Source: a virus
Direction: 5' to 3' (one strand)
IMG/VR virus record: IMGVR_UViG_3300030328_002136
Location: 1-32,404 of that record
Length of the DNA stretch: 32,404 nt
Positions 1 to 8,175 of this stretch are shown one piece after another. How positions within the stretch are numbered: the first letter of the stretch is position 1; every line of letters starts with the position of its first letter. The notes beneath the pieces are model-generated. The model worked only from the letters and a program-made list of their open reading frames with translations, made no database searches and was not told the DNA's origin. Made by a program: the position numbers and the translations under genes.

Positions 1-1303
1 TAATCATTTGACCCACCTTTTGAGCAATTTGTCTTAGTTCACTATCGGATGCCCCTATTCTGCCTTGAACATTTACAGTAATGTTATGCCCACCCGACGA
101 CATTCTTTTAGATTCGGAATTAGAGTGGACTCTTGAACCACTAGGAAGTCGAACAAACTCCGGCCCTCTTTCACCAACAAGAGAAAGACCACCTCTTGTA
201 ACACCTCCATTGGCAAAGGCAAAGGGTTTTGTAAAGAACTTAACCAAACCCGAAACCAATAAAACAACTAAACCGGCAATCATTACAGGCAATGAAGATA
301 AAACAGCACCGACTAGTAGTGCAATTAAGCCCAACATCTGTGCGACATGAGAAAAGAAATTGATTACGCCCAAAAGAGGCTCTTTTACATTGTCATCAAA
401 ATAATCTATAATCATGCCTCCAATTGATGAAACTACTAATTTTAACATCTCAATATATCCTTTAATCAAGGGCATGGCTATAGTTAAAAATAAGTTCCAA
501 AGACCCGTAAAAAATCCACTTATTAACATCCAATACCCATCCAATAAATCGTTAAAGTCACCATCTCCAAATAAAGCACTAAATATTAGTTTAACGCCTT
601 CAAACATAGTGTATAAATTACCAACCAATTTAGAACCGTATTTTAAAAACTCATCTTTCATCATAATGACAACACCCTTTATGCTCTTAAAATCAATACC
701 TGCGGCCTTCAATAACTTCATTATTACAAATACACCTCCTAATGCTAAAGTAAAATAAATTAAATATTTCATAACAAGACCTGCTAATGTAACTACAAAC
801 TTAAAAGCCATACTCCCTATTTTTATGAACTTCTTAACTTTTTTTGGAGATGGCCCACCTCCACTGCCCCCTAATTGTTGAGGCGTTGGCCCAAAAATTA
901 AATCCTTCATTTTTGTAAAATCTTCATTAACACCCATTAACATCCTAGACATTAAACCATCTTTCTTATCACCCATACCCATAATAGGTCGCAAAAAGGC
1001 TCTATCAATAAATGAAAGCATACCGTCTAATCTGTTCTTAAAAATAAAGTAGCCGTCTACACCATACATCATTCGGTGAAAGAAACCCGTTCCTCCGGTC
1101 TGTTTTCTTAAAAAACCATCAATGAATTTACCAAGAAATGTTTGTGTCTTTTCTAAGTCGTCAGTAGTTTTCTTAGCACTGTCTCCAACCTTATCCATTT
1201 CCTCTGAAATCGTAGACAAAACAGGAGATAATTGTTTCATTATACCAAGCATTTTTTCTTGAATCAACATAAGGTCGTTTAGTTTTTGATGGGTTGTTGC
1301 CAT
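1..1303 (-). CDS. Tail tape measure protein, 3' end missing
   Basis: This gene starts at ATG 1303 behind the ribosome site AAGGTGA and stays open for 434 codons to the left edge, so its C-terminus lies outside the window. Tape measure proteins fill the tail tube and set its length. The evidence is position (directly after the tail assembly chaperones), a helical N-terminus, two long hydrophobic stretches (about residues 175-205 and 335-380), and a C-terminal segment with the tape-measure signature GGLSLVGERGPEFVRLPSG followed by a Ser/Asn-rich stretch. The gene probably ends soon after the edge, because the visible end (about NITVNVQGRIG, then ELRQIAQKVGQ) resembles the usual last residues of such proteins. 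At a little over 434 residues it is short for the family, implying a short tail or another protein sharing the role. Membrane insertion during DNA entry is a known role of such hydrophobic segments; here it is inferred. Confidence 0.85.
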   Translation of the reverse strand, partial: MATTHQKLNDLMLIQEKMLGIMKQLSPVLSTISEEMDKVGDSAKKTTDDLEKTQTFLGKFIDGFLRKQTGGTGFFHRMMYGVDGYFIFKNRLDGMLSFIDRAFLRPIMGMGDKKDGLMSRMLMGVNEDFTKMKDLIFGPTPQQLGGSGGGPSPKKVKKFIKIGSMAFKFVVTLAGLVMKYLIYFTLALGGVFVIMKLLKAAGIDFKSIKGVVIMMKDEFLKYGSKLVGNLYTMFEGVKLIFSALFGDGDFNDLLDGYWMLISGFFTGLWNLFLTIAMPLIKGYIEMLKLVVSSIGGMIIDYFDDNVKEPLLGVINFFSHVAQMLGLIALLVGAVLSSLPVMIAGLVVLLVSGLVKFFTKPFAFANGGVTRGGLSLVGERGPEFVRLPSGSRVHSNSESKRMSSGGHNITVNVQGRIGASDSELRQIAQKVGQMI

Positions 1304-1304
1304 A

Positions 1305-1511
1305 TCACTTCACCTTATTCATTTCTTGGTTTATGACTTCGGCTTTAAGTTCTTCTACATTTCTATGAACATATAGTAAATCCATAACTAAACTTGCTGG
1401 CAATTTGTATATTTCTAAAGGGCTTATTGACAACGCCGATGAAAGCGTATAGGTAATCAAGAGAGATGCCATAGAAGGGTCTTCACTCCTTCCTTTCAAG
1501 GCATCTCTCAC
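1305..1511 (-). CDS. Tail assembly chaperone, downstream frame (gpT-like part), reached by -1 frameshift
   Basis: This 68-codon frame lies between the first tail chaperone and the tape measure gene. It is the -1 frame relative to the upstream gene and overlaps its stop codon as GTGA. No good ribosome site precedes the GTG at 1511, and the frame is open back to the A AAA AAC heptamer at 1523-1517. It is therefore more likely the C-terminal half of a frameshift fusion of about 189 residues than a separate protein. The family precedent is lambda gpG/gpGT, where the T part contacts tail tube subunits and the G part coats the tape measure. The peptide has a hydrophobic helix around ASLLITYTLSSAL. 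It ends in AATAAGGTGAAGTGATATG, which carries the tape measure ribosome site. Confidence 0.75.
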   Translation of the reverse strand: MRDALKGRSEDPSMASLLITYTLSSALSISPLEIYKLPASLVMDLLYVHRNVEELKAEVINQEMNKVK

Positions 1512-1873
1512 TCTTCGTTTTTTTCTCCATCTTCTCCTAGAGCATCCATAGGATTAGGCAGTATTTCCTTCAATTGAGAACCAATGTAAGGATTGAGTCG
1601 AATTAGTTCAAGAGTAGTAAGACTTGGTTCTGTGCGAACTACAAACTTTTCTACCATATAACGATACATTTTATTCAAGTCAATATCGAAGGTTTGCTTC
1701 TTAGAATCAATGTTCATAAGAGAAGTCATGGCTTGTTCTACTTCTAGCCAAGTTGGTTCTCTTACCCAAACCTTAAGGTATTCATCACTTGTCGGTGACA
1801 CTTTTAATTCGTGGCACTTCTCTTCATTTAGCGCAAATAACACGCTCTTATCTTTTACAATATTTTTTTCCAT
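1508..1873 (-). CDS. Tail assembly chaperone, upstream frame (gpG-like)
   Basis: This 121-residue protein starts at ATG 1873 (MEKNIVKDK), preceded by GGTGG eight bases upstream. A longer reading from a TTG at 1900 has no ribosome site and is rejected. The position between the tail tube gene and the tape measure gene is the standard place for the chaperone that holds the tape measure protein during tail assembly. The sequence has no family motif that I can name; it contains a SPTSDEYLKVWVREPTWLEVEQ region typical in flavour of such chaperones (a short beta segment, then helices) and an acidic C-terminus. Its last codons include GAA AAA AAC, a classical -1 slip site, ten bases before the stop region. 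The function call rests mainly on position plus the frameshift architecture. Confidence 0.75.
   Translation of the reverse strand: MEKNIVKDKSVLFALNEEKCHELKVSPTSDEYLKVWVREPTWLEVEQAMTSLMNIDSKKQTFDIDLNKMYRYMVEKFVVRTEPSLTTLELIRLNPYIGSQLKEILPNPMDALGEDGEKNEE
1517..1523 (-). promoter_or_regulatory. Programmed -1 ribosomal frameshift site (A AAA AAC)
   Basis: Read on the minus strand, the chaperone gene ends ...GAA AAA AAC GAA GAG TGA. The heptamer A AAA AAC sits exactly in the NNX XXY YYZ register needed for a -1 slip. After slipping, translation continues CGA AGA GTG AGA and enters the downstream frame without meeting a stop, giving a fusion of about 189 residues. Such slips between the G and GT chaperones are conserved in long-tailed phages. 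I did not identify a clear stimulatory stem-loop downstream; that needs a folding calculation. Confidence 0.75.
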
Positions 1874-1925
1874 AATTTTATCCACCTTCAAAACCAACAA
1901 ACAAACAAACGGTGTTGGTGGAGTA

Positions 1926-2039
1926 TTATTCTTCTTCTACAGGCTCTTTTTTAGGTCTTCCTCTTTTCTTAGGCTTGCTTTTTTCTAGCATTTTTTCAGC
2001 CATTTTAGCAAGTTTCTCTTCTCTAGTAAGCAAACGCAA
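1926..2039 (-). CDS. 37-residue basic micro-protein with AT-hook-like tail
   Basis: A short frame starts at TTG 2039, only four bases after the tail tube stop codon, with GGGGTGA as ribosome site overlapping that stop. It encodes MRLLTREEKLAKMAEKMLEK and then a Lys/Pro-rich tail KPKKRGRPKK followed by acidic residues. The RGRP core matches the AT-hook DNA-binding motif, although many lysine-rich tails look like this by chance. The same frame is open further upstream into the tail tube gene (to 2114), but that start has no ribosome site. Its position between tube and chaperone genes suggests a small tail or late protein; function unknown. Confidence 0.45.
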   Translation of the reverse strand: MRLLTREEKLAKMAEKMLEKSKPKKRGRPKKEPVEEE

Positions 2040-2043
2040 AAAA

Positions 2044-3633
2044 TCACCCCTGTAAAATCCAATGAGTTTTAGCAGTGCATGTTCCAATACTTCTAGCCAT
2101 GATTGTTCCTTCAACCATAACTGGGCCTTTGTCTTCGGGCATAGGCCAAGAGTTACTCGTCAAGAAATAATTATCAAATGCTAAGTTTATTGCTTCTCCA
2201 TTATCTTTAGTAAATGCCAAAGTAATGTTACTACCTGTCGTTTCGCTAGTATTCAAAAGTTCATTATACAACTTATCGTCTGTAACCATAGCAGTAAATG
2301 TCATTTCATAAGTTCTTTGAGCAGGTATAGCATCCTTAACTTTTCTACTACCCATACCAACAAATCTCTTATCCGTAAGTGTATTGTTCATAGTCAAAGT
2401 AAAATTAGTAATTTTTAGTAGTTCTTGTCCGAACATATTGATAGCACCATCCGAGAAAAAGAAAGGCTCTCTAAATGAGTCTACAGAAGAATAATTAACA
2501 AAAGAAGTTTCATCCGAAACGCCCCTTCTAGCCTCATATGCTTCTGTTTTTCCAATAGTGTGAATGTTTCTACACATAGTATTCATGTTGATTTTAAGTT
2601 CCTCGTTTTCATTAGCAGTAAGTGTAAGAGTATTTACTCTATTACCTCTTGCGATGCGAACAAAGTTTAGGTCTTCATCATCATCAGCAGTATTTGTTCT
2701 GTAAGTATTACTCGACGGCAACTTAGAAAACGACTGTTCCAAAGCAAAAGAAGGTAGATTGTCTCCGTCTTCTTCACCAAAAGTATAGGTTATTGCATTG
2801 ATAATTGACCCATCAGTATGTAGAGCAGGGGCAGTAATTACTTTCATATCACTCTCGGAATCGTGGCCTCTTACAACAGGGGGAACAATAATATTAGCAG
2901 TGCCTCCTTCTGTAAGAGTTCGATAATAGAATGGCCCTTGTTGTTCGGGAGTGACTTCAATAATAAATGAGTTTGTTGAAGAAGCAATATAATGTGCCGG
3001 ACTACCTGCTGAATCAGCACTGTAAGTTACTGTAGAGCCGCCCGAAGTAAGTCCTTCGTGAATATCTGTAACCTTTCCAAAGAAGTAATACAACCAAGCC
3101 GCATGATTAGCAACGACTCCAATATCAGCCGAACCTGCTGTTTCTATTCCTTTGTATTGGTATGTGTAGTTTCTACTACCACCAACAAATAGGTTCTGTT
3201 GCTTAGTTTCTACTTCATTTTCGGGGAATGTCAAAGAGTCTACAATACCCAACCAATTATCAGCATTTAGTCTAGCAATAGAACCTGTTTTTGGTGCAGG
3301 GCATGGCGCACCATATCTCTTAAGTCTAAAGAAATCAGCAGTTGCATCTATTGTTCCTTGTATTTGATTAGAGAAAGTAATTGTAGTGGCGGTATTGGAG
3401 GTAACTCTGTGTCTAGAAGTAAGGGAAGCATTGTCATAATATTCAATAATACAACCAACATACAAATCAATAACTAGAGAAAATCTAGATGTAAAATTAG
3501 TGTCAATGGTTACTGTGCTAAAACCCGCTACAGTATTATCAATTGTATTACTATTCGATTCGATGTATAAATCTACTTCGGGAACAAAAGTTACCGAGGT
3601 TCCACTTCCTAAAAATATATTGTTGTTCGTCAT
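2044..3633 (-). CDS. Putative major tail tube protein
   Basis: This 529-residue protein starts at ATG 3633 behind GAGGGA. It is rich in Thr, Ser, Asn and Val with many predicted beta strands and has almost no cysteine outside two short spots. Its place directly before the tail chaperone/tape measure set, and after the terminator- and connector-like genes, is where the tail tube (major tail) gene lies in long-tailed viruses. The C-terminal ~120 residues (around RTYEMTFTAMVTDDKLYNEL to ITLAFTKDNGEAINLAFDNY) look like a tube fold: long strands with a short helix. At 529 residues it is roughly twice the length of common tube proteins, so extra surface domains are probably inserted in the N-terminal half. 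A sheath or a fibre-decorated tube protein is the main alternative. Confidence 0.6.
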   Translation of the reverse strand: MTNNNIFLGSGTSVTFVPEVDLYIESNSNTIDNTVAGFSTVTIDTNFTSRFSLVIDLYVGCIIEYYDNASLTSRHRVTSNTATTITFSNQIQGTIDATADFFRLKRYGAPCPAPKTGSIARLNADNWLGIVDSLTFPENEVETKQQNLFVGGSRNYTYQYKGIETAGSADIGVVANHAAWLYYFFGKVTDIHEGLTSGGSTVTYSADSAGSPAHYIASSTNSFIIEVTPEQQGPFYYRTLTEGGTANIIVPPVVRGHDSESDMKVITAPALHTDGSIINAITYTFGEEDGDNLPSFALEQSFSKLPSSNTYRTNTADDDEDLNFVRIARGNRVNTLTLTANENEELKINMNTMCRNIHTIGKTEAYEARRGVSDETSFVNYSSVDSFREPFFFSDGAINMFGQELLKITNFTLTMNNTLTDKRFVGMGSRKVKDAIPAQRTYEMTFTAMVTDDKLYNELLNTSETTGSNITLAFTKDNGEAINLAFDNYFLTSNSWPMPEDKGPVMVEGTIMARSIGTCTAKTHWILQG

Positions 3634-3660
3634 AAAATCCCTCTCCCTGTTACATACTTA

Positions 3661-4182
3661 CTAGGGGATTGTCTGTGCGTATCGCTTTGCTTCTAAATTA
3701 ACTTTATATCCAAATAATCTTTTATTCCTGTCGTTTGCTTCATTTCTGTTTCCTAAAAATAGCAAATTAAACTTAGAACCGTCGCTCGCTTCATACCCCT
3801 TACGCTTGCTCTCAATTGCGTGACGGAGTATCAAGTATAAAGCCCTTAGCCTATCTTTGCCAAAATTAGCATCAGTTCCGCCACTACCAACTGCTCTTTC
3901 ATCGTGAATACAACGGATATGCAAAGTAAAAGAGAATGATTCATTCCTTACATCATACAGCATTGTTGGATATTCAATGGTATTACTGTCTTCAAAGACA
4001 ACAATAACATCCTTTGTAGATAAGTCATAACGAACACCTTTGTTCTTTTCTAATGAACGAACATCAACAAGGTTTGGTTTAGCAACATGTGAAGAACTAA
4101 TAGTCCCCGCACTGACTAAAGTAGTGGCTGATGTAGACCATTGATTATCTAATAAATCCAAAACTAATGCTACTTCATCCAT
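3661..4182 (-). CDS. Putative tail terminator / tail completion protein
   Basis: This 173-residue protein starts at ATG 4182 with AAGGAG eight bases upstream and overlaps the end of the preceding small gene by 13 bases. The sequence reads like a compact alpha/beta protein with a helix-strand pattern and a segment FSFTLHIRCIHDERA followed by a helix DRLRALYLILRHAIESKRKG. Tail terminators cap the tube and sit in this order (connector, completion, terminator, tube). The assignment is by position and general character; no diagnostic motif is visible. A head-closure protein is the alternative. The expected partners are the tube protein encoded next and the connector at 4372-5493. Confidence 0.5.
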   Translation of the reverse strand: MDEVALVLDLLDNQWSTSATTLVSAGTISSSHVAKPNLVDVRSLEKNKGVRYDLSTKDVIVVFEDSNTIEYPTMLYDVRNESFSFTLHIRCIHDERAVGSGGTDANFGKDRLRALYLILRHAIESKRKGYEASDGSKFNLLFLGNRNEANDRNKRLFGYKVNLEAKRYAQTIP

Positions 4183-4370
4183 GCAGTCATCTCCTTAATC
4201 ATTATCTGTTCATAGTATTTAGCCATATCTTCTTCTATGTTTTGCAGTAATTCTTCTTCGGAAAAAGAAACATCTATTCCTAATATCTCCGATACTCTTT
4301 GCATCTCTAAGTTTCTTTCAGTATGTTTATCAATAACATCCTGTAGTTTTTTCTTAGCATTAGAAAACAT
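4170..4370 (-). CDS. Small helical neck-region protein, unknown
   Basis: This 66-residue protein begins at ATG 4370, one base after the connector stop codon, and overlaps the next gene. It is strongly charged and helical (KKKLQDVIDKHTERNLEMQR, then an acidic EELLQNIEED segment), so a coiled-coil or helical bundle is likely. Its lodging between the connector and the terminator-like gene suggests a neck or tail completion part. I do not recognise a family. Confidence 0.6.
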   Translation of the reverse strand: MFSNAKKKLQDVIDKHTERNLEMQRVSEILGIDVSFSEEELLQNIEEDMAKYYEQIMIKEMTAWMK

Positions 4371-4371
4371 A

Positions 4372-5493
4372 TCAATCCAACATATACACTAAATCTTTCT
4401 TACCATCAATAAGGGCCATTCCTTCTGCTTTGAGCAGGTCATACTTTTCCTTAGTAGATATATTTGAGCCTGTTTCAGCAATAAGAATCGTTTGGTCGTC
4501 ATGTCGAATCAATTCAGCCGCAACTAATTTAGTAGTGGCTTCGTGAACTGTAGAAGGAACTCGACCATCACCCGCTACATAAGAAACAATAACAGAGTTC
4601 TTATTATGATAAGGGTATCTTTTATTGAAGAAGATTCGACCATCATCTCCAATCATCCAAAAGTCTCCTAATCTTTTCATGTCCTGTTTATCAGTAAATG
4701 CTACCGCTACAGTATTAGAAGTAGTTCCACCTTTATCAGCCAAAGTAATAGTGCAATCCGAACCATCTTCACCGGCTAATAAACTTGAGATATTTACTTT
4801 AGTTCCATCTTGTTCATCAACGCTAGCATAGAAAAAGTCCGAGATAGCAATAGAAGAATCAGCCTCGGAGTTTTTGAACTTGGCTACAGTAGCACCTGTA
4901 AATTGAGAAGTTTTAGAAGGGAACTCTTCATTGATTAGGTGGCATATTTCTTGAGCAGTAGTCTTTGCCCCAAGAGAATTATTGAAAGTATTGTTGGCAC
5001 TAGTGCCACCTTCACCTGTGTAATACAAAATCCAACTTGACCCACTATTAGGTAATTGTAATGTAATACTTCTCAAGTTTTTATATCCAGTTGAATCTAG
5101 TGAAATACTCGCTTGGGCTGATGCTAATTCTCTGTAAGTATTACCCTCCCAAACTTTTAGACTTACAATTTTACGAACTTTCATTTGAGATAGTTGAACA
5201 AAACCAACATAACCACCATAGTAAGAGTGTATTGGATGTCGTGAAAATTCAAAATCCTTAAACTCATTTTTCCAAATAATAGGGCGATAGGAACGGTTTA
5301 TTTTTTCATCAACCATTCCTTCGATTCTTTTTATTACTGAACCAACTTGAGCCGCACTAGGATATGTTGCTGATGTAAAAGCAGGGATTTGTAGCATATC
5401 CGAAACGGCATTTATGTCTGTGTAGAAACCAAATCCTGTAGAATAGTTTGGACTAATAGTTGTATAGTCGCTTGGGGAGGATGCTACTGGCAT
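4372..5493 (-). CDS. Putative head-tail connector (adaptor) protein
   Basis: This 373-residue protein starts at ATG 5493 (TAATG overlap with the upstream gene) with GGGTGAT as ribosome site. The N-terminal part contains INAVSDMLQIPAF and a helix around SAAQVGSVIKRIEGMVDEKI, and the C-terminal part has IVSYVAGDGRVPSTVHEATT followed by a helix KLVAAELIRHDD. This pattern (a helical bundle with a short beta hairpin, ending in a basic helix) is typical of gp6/gp15-type adaptors that sit under the portal. In most viruses they are 100-150 residues; here a beta-rich insert of about 200 residues separates the two halves. It should bind the portal ring and begin the neck. The call rests on the motif pattern and location. 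Confidence 0.55.
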   Translation of the reverse strand: MPVASSPSDYTTISPNYSTGFGFYTDINAVSDMLQIPAFTSATYPSAAQVGSVIKRIEGMVDEKINRSYRPIIWKNEFKDFEFSRHPIHSYYGGYVGFVQLSQMKVRKIVSLKVWEGNTYRELASAQASISLDSTGYKNLRSITLQLPNSGSSWILYYTGEGGTSANNTFNNSLGAKTTAQEICHLINEEFPSKTSQFTGATVAKFKNSEADSSIAISDFFYASVDEQDGTKVNISSLLAGEDGSDCTITLADKGGTTSNTVAVAFTDKQDMKRLGDFWMIGDDGRIFFNKRYPYHNKNSVIVSYVAGDGRVPSTVHEATTKLVAAELIRHDDQTILIAETGSNISTKEKYDLLKAEGMALIDGKKDLVYMLD

Positions 5494-6719
5494 TAAATCA
5501 CCCTTCCTTCTAATGCGTTAATAGCCCGTTCTAATCTGTTATGTTTATTGGCGATACTTGCTAAAAATTGCCCCACTTGTCTTAAAGAGTTTCTAGTTGC
5601 TTGTAATGTTCCTAAAGTATTTTTTGATTCAGTCATAGGGATATTTAGATGAGGTGCTTCAAAGTTTCTAGAGATGCTTTTTTTCTTAGCAGGTTTAAAT
5701 CCTTTCTTTCCTCTTTCATATTGGCCTGTAGGAACGGCATATTCTGTAAGTCTAAATGGTTGTCTTTTTATTTCGTATTCAATTTCAAAGCCCGAACCGC
5801 CCTCTTTCTTTTGTTCCATAGCATCTTGTTTTCTAGAATGTTTTGTAAAGAACTTTATTGTAATATCAATTCCATTAACAATGTCTCCTATTTCATCTCT
5901 ATAGGTATTAAATAAATATCTAAAGGCAGATTGCTTATCACCATTGTATGTCATTTCCGATGTTTCAGCCCCGCTTGTAGTTTCAACCATCTCTACCGTT
6001 GTAAATTCGTGAATATTAGTGCCACCATCATCTAATTTATTCTCATCAAACAAAACTAAATCTTTCCCACTACTTGTAGTTGCTTTATCTCTGCCTAAAG
6101 TGCTTACTCCATAATCTCTCAAAATCCTTTCTTTTTCTTCTATTAAGTTTAATTTAATTTCAAAACCATCACTTACTTCATAAACATCTAAATTATCCAT
6201 AACGCTTTGAAAAATACTTCTTTCAATAGAATTTTCATCCAAAGTTTCTAAATATTCATCTTCGTCTAATATTTTTTCATCTTCATCTTCCATAGGCTTT
6301 AATGTAGATTGACCTGTTACTCTTTCCATCTGTTCAGTAAAAGCCCCCAACAAACTAAGCCTTGCTCTAGTATTTGCATCGGTCAAGTCCTCTACAGTAT
6401 TCTCTATTTTTTCTATTAAAACAATGTCGTATTCATCTTTATCAACTCTTAGTGTTGGCATTTTATCAAGTCTTCTTTCAACTAAAGGCGAAGGAAAAAG
6501 GTCATTTATTTTAGTATCTCTTATCGCCTCAAACTTATCTTTTAGTTCCCTTACAAACTCTGCATAGTTTTTTGATAGGGGGTCTATTGTTCTAATATTA
6601 TTGACAAAATCCCCTACTCCCTCGCCTTCATAATATTCACTAAATAAATATTCGGAGATATACCTATCTCCTTGTTTAGTAAAGTCAATAGTAGAGCCAT
6701 CATACAATATTTCGACCAA
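5493..6719 (-). CDS. Unknown 408-residue neck-region protein
   Basis: The start is a TTG at 6719, preceded by a weak GTGTGAT site; no better in-frame start is evident. The N-terminal two thirds are acidic and helical, with a Glu/Asp run near LKPMEDEDEKILDEDEYLE, while the C-terminus is basic, with RGKKGFKPAKKKS and a final coiled segment LASIANKHNRLERAINALEG. There is no family I recognise. Position just before the connector suggests a minor head or neck protein. The charge split (acidic body, basic end) would suit a protein bridging a capsid protein and DNA, but that is speculation. Confidence 0.7.
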   Translation of the reverse strand: MVEILYDGSTIDFTKQGDRYISEYLFSEYYEGEGVGDFVNNIRTIDPLSKNYAEFVRELKDKFEAIRDTKINDLFPSPLVERRLDKMPTLRVDKDEYDIVLIEKIENTVEDLTDANTRARLSLLGAFTEQMERVTGQSTLKPMEDEDEKILDEDEYLETLDENSIERSIFQSVMDNLDVYEVSDGFEIKLNLIEEKERILRDYGVSTLGRDKATTSSGKDLVLFDENKLDDGGTNIHEFTTVEMVETTSGAETSEMTYNGDKQSAFRYLFNTYRDEIGDIVNGIDITIKFFTKHSRKQDAMEQKKEGGSGFEIEYEIKRQPFRLTEYAVPTGQYERGKKGFKPAKKKSISRNFEAPHLNIPMTESKNTLGTLQATRNSLRQVGQFLASIANKHNRLERAINALEGRVI

Positions 6720-6731
6720 TATGAATCACAC

Positions 6732-7403
6732 TCACATTAACCATTTGCCCCAAGCCGCTAGTTTCTGTGCTTTTTGGGCTAGATGTAATCCGCTTTGAGG
6801 TGGCTCATAACTCATTTGTCCGGTAGAAGGGTCAATCCAATATGGGCGACCGTAGTTATCATTACCACTAGGAGGAATAGGATAACCACTACCATTATTC
6901 ATAGCAAGTCCTGTAGCACCATAAGTTCCTTGTTGGATTGGTTGATTAGGCATACCCTGTTGCATAGGTATTCCTTGTTGCATACCTGTTGCTTGAGGTG
7001 AATTAAACCCTTGAGATTCTAGATACTGTTGCTTTGCCATCTTTCTTTGGGCAATAACTTCTGTATTTATTGCGGCATTCAAAATATTAGTCATGTCGTT
7101 GTTAATGTTCTCTTGAGTAATAGTGTTTAGTTTTGATTTGCAGTCACCACTTAGTTTCAGCGTTCCTGTAGTGGAGTCTTGAACAAACTCAAGATTAGTT
7201 AAAATGTTGCTAACTACTCTTTCAGTAACATCCTCCATTAACTTTTCTAAAGTAGAGAGGAACTGTTCACCATGATATTGAAAGAACTCTTCGACATGGT
7301 TATCTTGTAGAGAAAGTAAGTTATTTACATTCTTGAATTGTTGGTCGTTTTGGGCTTGAACTGCCCCTAATACTGTTCCATTACTTGTTCCGAATACGCC
7401 CAT
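6732..7403 (-). CDS. Helical protein with Gln/Met/Pro-rich linker and WW-like end
   Basis: This 223-residue protein starts at ATG 7403 behind GGAGAATGAT. Residues 15-130 are helical and probably coiled (repeated Asn/Gln, LSTLEKLMEDVTERVVSNIL). Residues 140-160 form a low-complexity linker with repeated MQQG, IQQG and NQP units. Residues 185-202 read GRPYWIDPSTGQMSYEPP, which resembles the core of a WW domain (two aromatic positions and a closing Pro-Pro) but is shorter than a full one. WW domains bind proline-rich peptides. Function is unknown; the gene sits among head-neck genes. The WW resemblance could be coincidence in a low-complexity protein. Confidence 0.65.
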   Translation of the reverse strand: MGVFGTSNGTVLGAVQAQNDQQFKNVNNLLSLQDNHVEEFFQYHGEQFLSTLEKLMEDVTERVVSNILTNLEFVQDSTTGTLKLSGDCKSKLNTITQENINNDMTNILNAAINTEVIAQRKMAKQQYLESQGFNSPQATGMQQGIPMQQGMPNQPIQQGTYGATGLAMNNGSGYPIPPSGNDNYGRPYWIDPSTGQMSYEPPQSGLHLAQKAQKLAAWGKWLM

Positions 7404-7407
7404 AATA

Positions 7408-8034
7408 TCATTCTCCTTTTTCTATCAATAGATTCATTCTTTCGCTAGCCATTCTTATTTCTGTAGATAACCTTACTACTTCTTCTAGCGTTGATTCTTC
7501 ACCTTTTGTTTCGGGTGGAGTAATTAACCAACCCGCACCAATCAGTGAAATAACATCTGCCTTTGACATAGTGGTAAGCGGCCCCTTAGATAAAACTTGG
7601 GGCATTCTTGGTCTAGGAATAAAGGCTTTAAAGTCTAGTCCGTGTTCATCGGCTAGTATTTGTTGTTGTAGCATTTCTAATTGTTTATGATGAGTTGCAT
7701 GTTTAGGGCAGTATGTCCCTCTCATTGGTCTACCTTTAGTAACATGGCTTAGAGGAATTGGTGGCCTCATGTAGTCGCCGTTTTCCCAAATGTGGTGCAT
7801 ACCACATACAATACATCTGTCTTTTAGATTGAATTTCCAACCGTATTTAATAAAAAGAAACTTTTTCTTTTCAGCCATTAAAACCTTAGACAATTCCTTG
7901 AGTTTTTTCTTTGGTTTAATCTCTCTAAAAGTGTATTCGTCTATTGGCCCTGCGGCTCTAGCCTGTGCTAGTGGTGGCAAAAATGCCTGTGCTACTGATG
8001 AGTTTGCGCCTATTAGTGTCGGTTGTTGAAACAT
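7408..8034 (-). CDS. Zinc-finger protein, unknown
   Basis: This 208-residue protein starts at ATG 8034 with GAGGA as ribosome site. Residues 74-116 hold a likely zinc site: C74 and C77 with H80/H81, then C109 with H112 and H115/H116, consistent with a CxxC...CxxH arrangement. The N-terminal 35 residues are Ala/Pro-rich and flexible, and residues 40-58 are very basic (KPKKKLKELSK). The C-terminal third has a helical segment ending in ASERMNLLIEKGE. It precedes the neck genes, directly downstream of the GTPase and the tagged micro-protein. I do not recognise the family; binding to DNA or to another late protein is plausible. Confidence 0.65.
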   Translation of the reverse strand: MFQQPTLIGANSSVAQAFLPPLAQARAAGPIDEYTFREIKPKKKLKELSKVLMAEKKKFLFIKYGWKFNLKDRCIVCGMHHIWENGDYMRPPIPLSHVTKGRPMRGTYCPKHATHHKQLEMLQQQILADEHGLDFKAFIPRPRMPQVLSKGPLTTMSKADVISLIGAGWLITPPETKGEESTLEEVVRLSTEIRMASERMNLLIEKGE

Positions 8035-8079
8035 TCTTCATTCCTCTTTATTTTTCAATTGCTGTCATAGTCTCTTTAT

Positions 8080-8175
8080 TTATTTTACTTTTATTTTGTC
8101 AAATTCACTGTCGTAAATTGCCTTAGCATTTATTTCATCAGTGAACTCATCTACCTTAAGAATATTTTTCCACAT
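8080..8175 (-). CDS. 31-residue micro-protein with MWKNILK tag
   Basis: This short gene starts at ATG 8175, with AAGGAG ten bases upstream, and ends at TAA 8080. Its first residues MWKNILKV match the N-terminal tag found on many proteins to the right, and they are identical over eight residues, bar the last, to the protein beginning at 19528. After the tag come only about 23 residues, acidic then basic (VDEFTDEINAK...FDKIKVK). A strong ribosome site and the tag make it a real gene despite its size. It is the only tagged gene on the tail side of the capsid gene, and it follows the GTPase gene by two bases. It may be a minimal form of the tagged cargo or a competitor for the tag's partner (inference). 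Confidence 0.7.
   Translation of the reverse strand: MWKNILKVDEFTDEINAKAIYDSEFDKIKVK

Noticed and set aside
81-758. Plus-strand open frames opposite the tape measure gene
   Set aside because: They are shadows of a clearly coding minus-strand frame; no ribosome sites or recognisable motifs, and all solid genes are on the minus strand.
2040-2114. Upstream extension of the 37-residue micro-gene beginning SWLEVLEH, which looks like the tag
   Set aside because: This part is read in another frame of the tail tube gene, starts at a TTG without a ribosome site, and lacks Met-x-Trp spacing.
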